Of a DNA stretch of 6,712 nucleotides, positions 1 through 5,619 are shown piece after piece. The number at the start of each line of letters is the position of its first letter. Within the stretch, counting starts at the first letter, position 1. The notes under the pieces are model-generated. The model made no database searches, was not told the origin of the DNA, and saw only the letters and a program-made list of their open reading frames with translations. Origin of the DNA: Achromobacter sp. (lineage in GTDB: Bacteria > Pseudomonadota > Gammaproteobacteria > Burkholderiales > Burkholderiaceae_B); the NCBI GenBank assembly GCA_003454835.1, contig DMTA01000104.1:1-6712 (forward strand), read 5' to 3'. The position numbers and the translations under genes were made by a program.

Positions 1-516
1 TTCGGCGACCCCGTCCGTCGGGCTGTACATGGCGCCCGTCCAGGCGCGCCCGGTCGACGGCAGCATGTCCTGCACCGTGCGGCGATCCAGCAGGCGCGCA
101 TCCACGCCATGCGTGCGCGCCCCGTCGAGCCACGCCTGATGGCCGGCCGCGTCCGTAGCGTTTTCCTGCAGGTAGAAGATGCCGCTGCGGCGGAAACCCA
201 CGTCCACCTTTTCCTGGATCTCTGCCCATAGCCGGTTGGCGCGCTGAGCCAGCGGCACTTCCGGCAGATCGCGGCCCAGCGTGCGCACCCAGCCCCAATT
301 GCGCGACGACTGTTCGCAGGCCAGCGTGCCTTTCTCGAACACGGCGACCCGCAGTCCGGCGCGCGCGAGGGAATAGGCGGTGCTGATGCCGATGATGCCG
401 CCGCCAACAATCGCGACGTCGACCGAGACCGGCAGCGCTGCGTTCGACGGGACAGAAGCTGAAGCGTGAAGAGGGGCGGCGGGTGGTGCCGAGGTGTGAG
501 GCGGCTGCGGTTGCAT
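1..516 (-). CDS. FAD-dependent oxidoreductase, DAO/DadA type (N-terminal part, cut by window edge)
   Basis: The visible 172 residues are the N-terminal part of a flavoprotein of the D-amino-acid oxidase/dehydrogenase superfamily, whose members oxidise amino acids or amines using FAD. The dinucleotide-binding strand reads VDVAIVGGGIIG, with the GxGxxG-type loop at about residues 38-43. It is followed by an acidic residue at the end of the second strand (E61 in VAVFEKG), which normally holds the FAD ribose. SSRNWGWVR at about 70-78 is typical of the proteobacterial DAO family. The C-terminal substrate domain lies off the left edge, so the substrate cannot be read. The ATG at 516 is the only usable start; no alternative ATG, GTG or TTG lies between it and the Rossmann fold. 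This leaves a Pro/Ala-rich lead of about 32 residues. The ribosome binding site is weak. The gene is divergent from the IclR regulator, which probably controls it. Confidence 0.88.
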   Translation of the reverse strand, partial: MQPQPPHTSAPPAAPLHASASVPSNAALPVSVDVAIVGGGIIGISTAYSLARAGLRVAVFEKGTLACEQSSRNWGWVRTLGRDLPEVPLAQRANRLWAEIQEKVDVGFRRSGIFYLQENATDAAGHQAWLDGARTHGVDARLLDRRTVQDMLPSTGRAWTGAMYSPTDGVAE

Positions 517-535
517 GAAAATCCGGATTGATTAA

Positions 536-552
536 TTATCGCTATTCGATAA
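536..552. promoter_or_regulatory. Candidate operator: TTATCG-N5-CGATAA inverted repeat
   Basis: TTATCG (536-541) and CGATAA (547-552) form a perfect 6-5-6 dyad in the gap between the oxidoreductase and the IclR gene. The right half, extended to CGATAAC (547-553), recurs at 567-573, exactly 20 bp or about two helical turns away. The second copy includes the palindrome TATCGATA (564-571). IclR-family dimers commonly bind short palindromes between divergently transcribed regulator and target genes, so this is the best candidate binding region. The repeats are read directly; the binding partner is inferred. Confidence 0.5.
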
Positions 553-572
553 CAATCTACGTATATCGATAA

Positions 573-599
573 CGGCGAGTATTTTTATACTGCTCGCCG
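573..599. repeat. Stem-loop / inverted repeat with 7-bp GC arms in the divergent control region
   Basis: CGGCGAG (573-579) pairs with CTCGCCG (593-599). The stem can continue with TAT (580-582) against ATA (587-589) if CTG (590-592) bulges out, leaving a TTTT loop. The element contains TATACT (586-591), a fair -10 match for plus-strand transcription toward the IclR gene, although I see no convincing -35. No T-run follows the stem on either strand, so it does not look like an intrinsic terminator. It may be an operator or a structured promoter element. Confidence 0.45.
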
Positions 600-691
600 G
601 GCCCGGCCACAACGTAAGGGTTTCCCTAGGCCGTCTGTCTTTGCGGCCAGCCGCGTGCAAACTCCGTCCTTGTTATCCAACCAGAATCCGC

Positions 692-1453
692 ATGTCTGAA
701 CCTTCCGCCTTGTTGATCCAGTCGCTGGAAAAGGGGCTCGCCGTGCTCGAGTCCTTCCGGGGACACGCCTCGCTGAGTCTTCAGGAGATGGCCCGCGAAA
801 ACGGCATCACCATCGGCTCGGCTCAACGCGTGGCCTACACGCTGGAAAAGACCGGCTACCTGTTCAAGGATCCGCGCAGCAAGCGCTACAGCATGACGGT
901 CAAGGCCGTGGGGCTGGGCTACAGCTATCTCTACCGGCAGCCCTTGTTCCAGCACGCGCATGCGGTGCTGCACCAGGTCAACCAGGAGTGCGGCGAGATC
1001 GTCAATCTGGCGGTGCCCGACGGCGACAACATGGTGTTCGTCATGCGCGTCGCGCCAGCCAGGCATATTCCCGAGTACCTGCCGGTGGGCACGCAGATCC
1101 CGTGCGTGGCGACCGCGTCGGGGCGCGCGTTATGGGCGTTGCTGCCGCCGGATGAACTCGATCTCAGGTTGCGCAGCGTGACGTGCGCGAAGTACACGCC
1201 GCACACCACCACCGACGTCGACCGGCTGCGCGCGTTGATCGACGAGGCCAGACGGGATCAGTACGCCTATGCCGATGAAGAGTTCTTCGCAGGGGATTTG
1301 AATGTCGCGGCGGTGGTTTATGGGGACAACGGCGATCCGCTCGGTGCGGTCAACATATCCGTGCCCAAGCCGCGCTGGTCGCTGGCGCGCGCGCGGGAGG
1401 AACTGGGGCCGCTGGTGATCCGGGCGGCCAGGGCGATCAGCAAGCGCAATTGA
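692..1453 (+). CDS. IclR-family transcriptional regulator
   Basis: This 253-aa protein has the usual IclR length and layout. An N-terminal winged helix-turn-helix at about residues 8-68 starts with the family hallmark QSLEKGLAVLESF, and its recognition region is about 28-57 (LSLQEMARENGITIGSAQRV). A C-terminal effector-binding domain at about 80-250 includes the conserved VATASGRALWALLP stretch (139-152) and a GDLNVAAVVYG segment. Family members bind small aromatic or aliphatic acids and repress or activate nearby catabolic genes. I chose the ATG at 692 because the family motif begins at its residue 10; an in-frame TTG at 641 would add 17 unlike residues. The ribosome binding site is weak. 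The gene is divergent from the FAD oxidoreductase, with inverted repeats between them, which suggests local control of that gene and of itself. It converges on the siderophore receptor with a 26-bp gap. The ligand cannot be told from the sequence. Confidence 0.93.
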   Translation: MSEPSALLIQSLEKGLAVLESFRGHASLSLQEMARENGITIGSAQRVAYTLEKTGYLFKDPRSKRYSMTVKAVGLGYSYLYRQPLFQHAHAVLHQVNQECGEIVNLAVPDGDNMVFVMRVAPARHIPEYLPVGTQIPCVATASGRALWALLPPDELDLRLRSVTCAKYTPHTTTDVDRLRALIDEARRDQYAYADEEFFAGDLNVAAVVYGDNGDPLGAVNISVPKPRWSLARAREELGPLVIRAARAISKRN

Positions 1454-1479
1454 TGCCGACCGCCCGGGGATGCCGGGAA

Positions 1480-3681
1480 TTACCAGCGATAGCGCAACGT
1501 CGCCATCACCGTGCGCTCCGCGCCCCAATAGCAACTTACGGCCGTGCCCAGGCAGTTGGCCACGTAACGCTTGTCGAACAGGTTGGACACGTTCAACGCG
1601 ATTTGGGCGCCGGCGAGCGAGGGGCTGGCGCGGCCCAGATCGTAGCGGATTGCGGCGTCGACCAAGGTCACTGCAGGGATGGCGTAGTTGTTGTTCAGGT
1701 CGCCATAGAAGCCGCCGCGGTACGTCACGCCGGCGCCCAGGCCCACGCCCTGCAACGGGCCGTCGCGCAACGTGTAGTCTGCCCACAGCGCCGCCTGATG
1801 GCGCGGCACGAAGTTGAGCTGATTGCCGCGCTGCGCGGGATTGTTGCTCTTGGTGATCTCGCTGTCGCTCAGTGCGTACGACATCGTCAGGTCCAACCCG
1901 TTGTCGAAGCTGGCCTTGCCTTCCAGCTCCAGCCCCTGCACCTGAACCTTGCCGGTCTGCACGACAAAGCTGGTATTGACCGGGTCAGGCGTACTGACGT
2001 TGTTCTGGTTGATCTGGAACGCCGACAGCGTCACGAAGCTGGCGTAGCCGTTGGGCTGGAACTTGATGCCGGCCTCGTACTGCTCGCCGGTCGTCGGCTT
2101 GAGCGGCGATCCGTCGCGCAGCACGCCGGTCACGGGCTGGAACGACGTTGAATAGCTCAGATAGGGCGCCAGGCCGTTGTCAAAGCGATACGTGACGCCG
2201 AGCCGGCCGGTGAAGCGGTTGGCGTCGGCATCGCGCGAGGTCCAGGCCCACTGTCCGGCGCTGCCGCGCGCGCCGGTATCGGTGGTGCCTTCGGTCCAGT
2301 CGTAGCGGCCCACCAGCGTAAGTAGCAGCCGGTCAAGTTCGATCTGGTCCTGCGCATACACCCCCAACTGGTTGCGCGACATGTTGATCCTGGTGGCCGT
2401 GGGCGGGCGCGTCACGGGCGTTCCGTAGTCGGGGTTAAACACATCGAACAGCGGCGACGCCGGCGGCAGCATCAGGCCCAGGCTGCTTTCGTTGTAGCGC
2501 GACTTTTCGCGCAGGTAATCCAGGCCGAAGGTGAGGTCGTGGCGTGTAGGGCCGGCCGTGAATTTGGCGTTCACCTGATTGTCGATCTGGAACGCATGTG
2601 CGGTTTCGGGGAAGGCCCAGGCGTAACGGATCGCCTGGGTTTCCGACGCCATGGCGCCGATCTGCACGCGGCGGGTATTGGTGTCCACGTTGGTGTAACG
2701 GGCGCTTTGCCGCACGCTCCAGGTGTCGTTCAGGCGGTGGTCCAGCGTGTAGCCCACCATGGTCTGCTCGTTGGTGAAGATGTCGTACCCGGGTTCGCCC
2801 ACGAAGCGGTCGCGCGGAATGTAGCCGGCGCTGCTCTTTTCCAGCGTGCCGATGACCGGCAGCACGGGCGCGCCGCCGCCGCCGTGGCTGGTGATCTTCT
2901 GGTACTGCACGTTCAGATTCAGGCTCGTGTCGGACGACGGACGCCAGGTGAAGCTGGGCGCGATGAACTGACGTTCATCGTCGACGTGCTGATACTGCGT
3001 GTCGCTATCGCGCAAGGTGCCGGTCAGGCGATACAGGAATTTGCCTTGGTCGTCGGCGGGACCGGAAAAGTCGAACGATCCCTGGTACCGGTTGAAGCTG
3101 CCCGCTTGCAGAACGACCTCATTGATCGGCTCGGCGGTGGGACGCTTGCTGGTCATGTTCACCAGCCCGCCCGGGGCGCTCTGGCCGTAAAGGCCGGATG
3201 ACGGACCCTTCAGGATCTCTATCCGTTCCAGGCCATAGGTGTCGATGCGCGGCTGCGCGTAACCCCGCGCGCCGAAGGGCAGAAGCAGACCGTCCAGATA
3301 GCGCGCCGGCGTGAATCCGCGAATGGTCAGCCAGTCATAGCGCACGTCGTTGTCGCCGTACTGGGCGAAGACGCCCGGCGTGTAGCGGACGGCTTGCGCC
3401 AGCGAGGTCACGCCTCGCCAGTCCATTTCATTGCGGGTGATGACGTTGATGGTCTGGGGCGTGTCGATCAGAGCCGCGTCCGACTTGGTGCCGGACCGGC
3501 TGCGCGTCGCGACGTAGTCGGCGCCGGAGGTCGGCGACGCATCGCTCGACCCTTGCACCACGACCGGCGATAGCGTGGAGACATCGGCGGCCGCCGAGGG
3601 AGCGGGCTGCGCGGCGACGGAGGCGGACGCCGCAAAGGCTGCGAGCAATGCCAACGGCAACGGCTTGACGGAGAAGGACAC
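1480..3681 (-). CDS. TonB-dependent siderophore receptor (hydroxamate/FhuA-FauA-like)
   Basis: This complete 733-aa outer-membrane receptor imports an iron-siderophore using TonB energy. A signal peptide ends at about VAA24|Q25. A TonB box LSPVVV sits at 37-42, and the plug spans about 68-180 with DTPQTINVIT, the IRGF segment at 120-123, IEILKGP (154-160) and LYGQSAPGGLVN. The rest is a beta-barrel ending in RYRW, a C-terminal aromatic as expected. Two cysteines near the C-terminus (C710 and C717, in YVANCLGTAVSCYWGAER) align with the disulfide of FhuA-type ferrichrome receptors, so a hydroxamate siderophore is likely. Length is close to the Bordetella alcaligin receptor FauA, but the context differs: no alcaligin biosynthesis genes are seen. 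There is no N-terminal STN signalling domain, so control is not through an ECF sigma cascade; the divergent AraC gene is the likely regulator. The start is GTG, supported by AGGTGG seven bases upstream. Confidence 0.93.
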   Translation of the reverse strand: MSFSVKPLPLALLAAFAASASVAAQPAPSAAADVSTLSPVVVQGSSDASPTSGADYVATRSRSGTKSDAALIDTPQTINVITRNEMDWRGVTSLAQAVRYTPGVFAQYGDNDVRYDWLTIRGFTPARYLDGLLLPFGARGYAQPRIDTYGLERIEILKGPSSGLYGQSAPGGLVNMTSKRPTAEPINEVVLQAGSFNRYQGSFDFSGPADDQGKFLYRLTGTLRDSDTQYQHVDDERQFIAPSFTWRPSSDTSLNLNVQYQKITSHGGGGAPVLPVIGTLEKSSAGYIPRDRFVGEPGYDIFTNEQTMVGYTLDHRLNDTWSVRQSARYTNVDTNTRRVQIGAMASETQAIRYAWAFPETAHAFQIDNQVNAKFTAGPTRHDLTFGLDYLREKSRYNESSLGLMLPPASPLFDVFNPDYGTPVTRPPTATRINMSRNQLGVYAQDQIELDRLLLTLVGRYDWTEGTTDTGARGSAGQWAWTSRDADANRFTGRLGVTYRFDNGLAPYLSYSTSFQPVTGVLRDGSPLKPTTGEQYEAGIKFQPNGYASFVTLSAFQINQNNVSTPDPVNTSFVVQTGKVQVQGLELEGKASFDNGLDLTMSYALSDSEITKSNNPAQRGNQLNFVPRHQAALWADYTLRDGPLQGVGLGAGVTYRGGFYGDLNNNYAIPAVTLVDAAIRYDLGRASPSLAGAQIALNVSNLFDKRYVANCLGTAVSCYWGAERTVMATLRYRW

Positions 3682-3688
3682 GGGGTTA

Positions 3689-3694
3689 CCACCT
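3689..3694 (-). promoter_or_regulatory. Ribosome binding site of the siderophore receptor
   Basis: On the minus strand AGGTGG lies seven bases before the GTG at 3681. This near-perfect Shine-Dalgarno match fixes the non-ATG start, because no ATG in the same frame gives a complete signal peptide. Confidence 0.8.
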
Positions 3695-3702
3695 GATCAA
3701 TT

Positions 3703-3708
3703 TATAAT
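3703..3708 (+). promoter_or_regulatory. Candidate -10 box (TATAAT) toward the AraC regulator
   Basis: A perfect TATAAT on the plus strand lies in the AT-rich patch between the receptor and the AraC gene. Transcription would begin near 3715, inside the Fur-box-like palindrome. No good -35 lies 16-18 bases upstream, so the promoter may need an activator. The overlapping minus-strand TATAAA (3706 to 3701) would start transcripts on top of the receptor's ribosome binding site, so the receptor promoter probably lies further upstream. Confidence 0.3.
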
Positions 3709-3710
3709 TA

Positions 3711-3727
3711 ACAAGAATCATTCTTGT
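3711..3727. promoter_or_regulatory. Fur-box-like palindrome between receptor and AraC regulator
   Basis: ACAAGAATCATTCTTGT is a perfect 8-1-8 palindrome. Its core AGAATCATTCT resembles the xGAATxATTCx variants of Fur sites, and the central 15 bases match the 7-1-7 Fur consensus TGATAATnATTATCA at roughly nine positions. It is centred about 38 bp upstream of the receptor start and overlaps where a promoter would be. In iron-replete cells Fur with Fe(II) would be expected to shut off the receptor and possibly the regulator. The palindrome is seen directly; Fur as its ligand is inferred from sequence resemblance and the receptor next door. Confidence 0.65.
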
Positions 3728-3802
3728 GCGACGGCATGATTCCAGAACACCCGCCGGATGTCTGACGATTTCGCGGCGCCAATTGACGGTTTTGCTGCAC
3801 TC

Positions 3803-3816
3803 AGCGCAATTGCGCT
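3803..3816. repeat. Perfect 14-bp palindrome just upstream of the AraC regulator start
   Basis: AGCGCAATTGCGCT is self-complementary over all 14 bases and ends eight bases before the ATG at 3825, where a ribosome binding site would normally be. Its core CAATTG also occurs at 3780-3785, preceded by a similar GGCGC stretch, 27 bp upstream. Binding of a dimeric protein here, or hairpin formation in the mRNA, could limit expression of the regulator. Function is inferred only from position and symmetry. Confidence 0.5.
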
Positions 3817-3824
3817 TGTTTCCC

Positions 3825-4778
3825 ATGTCTGCTGAGCTTTCGCTCGACCCGTATACCGCTCCCGCCAAGCCTCACGAATGGTGGCGAGGCACGCTTCCCA
3901 CCGTGCCCGCGACGCAGGACTGGGAAAACGTCATTGAATGCGTGGTGCGCGTCGAGGAAGGCGTCAGTGTCGTGGTGCTCGATGGCTGCCCATCGGCGGC
4001 GCTGACGATTCCGGCCCCGGGCGCACCGGTGTTCGGCATGCAGGTATGGCTCGAGGGCGAAGCTACGCTGGCGCTGGACGGCGGCAAACCGCTGGAGGTG
4101 TCCGGGGGCGCGGCGCTGCTCTTCAACCACGAGCAGCCGGTGGGCTGGACCACGCACCTTTCCGCGAAGCGGCGCGTCCGGATGCTGGATATCCGATACA
4201 CCCCCGATGCGCTGGCCCGCGCTGGCGACTCGGCGCCCATCACCTTGCTGACCCAGCGGTTCCGCCGCGATGTCAGCGTGCCGACCCACGGATCGTTGGT
4301 GGCAACGCTGGACGCGCCCGCCAGCCTGATGACGTTGGCGACCGATATTTCCCGCGACGCGCCGTCGGCGCCCGAGGCGCGCCGGATCTGGTATCGCGCC
4401 AAGTCGCTCGAGACGCTGGCTGCCTTTGTGGAGCTGCTTTCAGGGCCGGAAGCGCTGAAGGGGCCTGCCGCAGAGGAGCGGCAGCAGGTGCAGCAGGCTT
4501 GCCGCCTGCTGCGGGAACGCTGCTCGGAACATTGGCCGCCGGGGCGCGTTGCGCGGATGGTAGGTTTGTCTGAAAGACGGCTTCAGGAATTGATGCGCGA
4601 GAACGTGGGCCGTTCGGTTCACGCCTATCTGAGCGACGCGCGGCTGGTTCGCGCTTCGGACCTGCTGCGCAGCGGCATGAGCGTGACGCAGGTGGCCGGG
4701 GACTTGGGATACTCAAGCCTCAGCCATTTCAGCAAGATCTTCAAGGCGCGATACGGCACATCGCCGCGCGCCTGGTAA
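3825..4778 (+). CDS. AraC-family transcriptional regulator (PchR/AlcR-like)
   Basis: This 317-aa regulator has a cupin-like N-terminal sensor domain (about 40-170, with FGMQVWLEGEATLAL) and a C-terminal AraC DNA-binding domain. The latter has two helix-turn-helix units: the first at about 240-262 (GRVARMVGLSERRLQELMRE) and the second at about 286-312 (VTQVAGDLGYSSLSHFSKIF), ending in the typical YGTSPRAW. Regulators of this kind beside siderophore receptors (PchR, AlcR) sense the ferric siderophore and switch on its receptor. Divergent placement next to a receptor lacking a signalling domain supports that role here. I chose ATG 3825; the frame is open back to a GTG at 3726, but that codon overlaps the Fur-box-like palindrome and the added 33 residues look like non-coding sequence. 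No clear ribosome binding site precedes the ATG; a palindrome occupies that place. The gene converges on the 119-aa gene with a 56-bp gap. Confidence 0.9.
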   Translation: MSAELSLDPYTAPAKPHEWWRGTLPTVPATQDWENVIECVVRVEEGVSVVVLDGCPSAALTIPAPGAPVFGMQVWLEGEATLALDGGKPLEVSGGAALLFNHEQPVGWTTHLSAKRRVRMLDIRYTPDALARAGDSAPITLLTQRFRRDVSVPTHGSLVATLDAPASLMTLATDISRDAPSAPEARRIWYRAKSLETLAAFVELLSGPEALKGPAAEERQQVQQACRLLRERCSEHWPPGRVARMVGLSERRLQELMRENVGRSVHAYLSDARLVRASDLLRSGMSVTQVAGDLGYSSLSHFSKIFKARYGTSPRAW

Positions 4779-4834
4779 TCCGCCAAATGACGCGCTGAAC
4801 GTGTACCGCGTGTACGTCGATCAATCGATGCGCA

Positions 4835-5194
4835 TCAGACCGCCGGCCCCTTGATCAGCCACTGCAACATCCTCTGCAGCGAATCCCGGTCATATTCCGC
4901 ATCGGTAAGCCGGTATTGCTCCGGATCACGGTTCACCCACGAATCGGTCACCGTCCATGCATCGCCATCCTGCTCCAGCCGCAGCGCAAAAATCCAGTTG
5001 CCCGTCCAACTGCGATGCAACCGCAGCCAGCCGTCATGCAGGTAGATGAACCACTTGTCTTCCATTTCCTTCGGCACAAAGCCCTGCTGCAGGCGGGCGT
5101 ACTCGTCGGCGGTAAAGCGTCCCTCAAAATGCAGCGGTTCACGCTGCGCCGGCGCGGGCTGGTGCTTCCAGGAGTCGGGGGTGGCAATGGGCAT
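4835..5194 (-). CDS. Conserved-looking Trp-rich protein of unknown function (119 aa)
   Basis: I do not recognise a named family. The 119-aa product is probably soluble and cytoplasmic: it has no signal peptide and no membrane segment. It is rich in tryptophan (eight residues: W9, W48, W56, W63, W67, W80, W86, W112) and acidic residues, with a compact aromatic core at about 44-72 (MEDKWFIYLHDGWLRLHRSW). The pattern of short alternating hydrophobic/aromatic strands suggests a small beta-rich fold, followed by a short C-terminal helix (about 98-115). That it is coding is supported by codon-like third-position GC, a sensible amino-acid composition and fitting gene boundaries on both sides. ATG 5194 is the natural start; only a weak GAAG precedes it. 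It is divergent from the VOC-fold gene with a 52-bp gap, so the two may share control, but no function follows from this. Confidence 0.75.
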   Translation of the reverse strand: MPIATPDSWKHQPAPAQREPLHFEGRFTADEYARLQQGFVPKEMEDKWFIYLHDGWLRLHRSWTGNWIFALRLEQDGDAWTVTDSWVNRDPEQYRLTDAEYDRDSLQRMLQWLIKGPAV

Positions 5195-5246
5195 GAGTGG
5201 GCTTCTGTTCTATGCTGGATTTTTCGCATACTACCAAGGCTCCGCC

Positions 5247-5609
5247 ATGCACCTTCAAGCCGCCATTCCCATCCTGCGCATTTTCTCCGTGGAAAAGGCG
5301 CGCGATTTCTATCTGGATTTTCTGGGGTTCACCTGGGACTGGGAGCATCGCTTCGAGGCCGGGTTTCCGCTGTATGCGCAGGTGCATCGCGGGGATCTGG
5401 TGCTGCATCTGTCCGAACATCATGGCGATGCGACGCCGGGATCGGCGGTGTTTGTGCGGATGCAGGGCGTGGACGAATTCCACGCGGAGGTCAGCGCCAG
5501 GAAGTATGCCTACATGCGGCCCGGCATCGAGGAGATGCCATGGGGGCGCGTGATGGCGGTGATCGATCCGTTTGGCAATCGGCTCAGCTTTTGCGAGTCG
5601 CAGGACTAG
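5247..5609 (+). CDS. VOC/glyoxalase-superfamily protein (bleomycin-resistance-like fold)
   Basis: This 120-aa protein is a single-chain vicinal-oxygen-chelate member of the usual length for the glyoxalase/bleomycin-resistance group. The N-terminal beta-alpha unit is AIPILRIFSVEKARDFYLDFLGF (about 6-28), followed by FPLYAQVHRGDLVLHLSEHHGD (40-61). The C-terminal half carries MRPGIEEMPWG (90-100) and the family-typical end DPFGNRLSFCE (107-117). Such proteins work as dimers; some bind and sequester drugs and others are metal-dependent isomerases or dioxygenases. I cannot tell which from this sequence, and a resistance role should not be assumed. The frame is open far upstream (to 5046), but that part is antisense to the 119-aa gene. 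ATG 5247, with AAGG seven bases before it, begins the domain exactly. It converges on the livF-like gene, with 10 bp between stops. Confidence 0.88.
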   Translation: MHLQAAIPILRIFSVEKARDFYLDFLGFTWDWEHRFEAGFPLYAQVHRGDLVLHLSEHHGDATPGSAVFVRMQGVDEFHAEVSARKYAYMRPGIEEMPWGRVMAVIDPFGNRLSFCESQD

Positions 5610-5619
5610 CGGCGCGCGC

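Noticed and set aside
1454..1479. CCCGG...CCGGG hairpin between the IclR and receptor stops as a terminator
   Set aside because: The stem is only 5 bp and has no downstream T-run.
1450..2151. Plus-strand open frame of 233 aa after the IclR gene
   Set aside because: It is antisense to the receptor's C-terminal barrel, has no ribosome binding site and has a His/Arg/Gln/Val-biased composition typical of a shadow frame.
2539..3201. Long plus-strand open frame (220 aa) inside the siderophore receptor gene
   Set aside because: It lies wholly antisense to a well-supported receptor and has no recognisable domain; long antisense open frames are expected in GC-rich codon usage.
1480..3681. Naming the receptor fauA (alcaligin receptor)
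   Set aside because: Length and C-terminal cysteines fit, but alcaligin biosynthesis genes are absent and the regulator is divergent rather than upstream in the same direction.
3726..3824. 33-residue N-terminal extension of the AraC regulator from a GTG at 3726
   Set aside because: The GTG overlaps the Fur-box-like palindrome and the added residues resemble no sensor-domain sequence; the ATG at 3825 is preferred.
4801..4828. GTGTAC-cgc-GTGTAC direct repeat and TCGAT-CA-ATCGA dyad between the AraC gene and the 119-aa gene
   Set aside because: These are short, lie between two convergent 3' ends, have no T-run and no plausible role; chance is sufficient.
5247..5609. Bleomycin-resistance determinant
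   Set aside because: The fold is shared by many VOC proteins with unrelated roles; nothing in the sequence or context shows drug binding.
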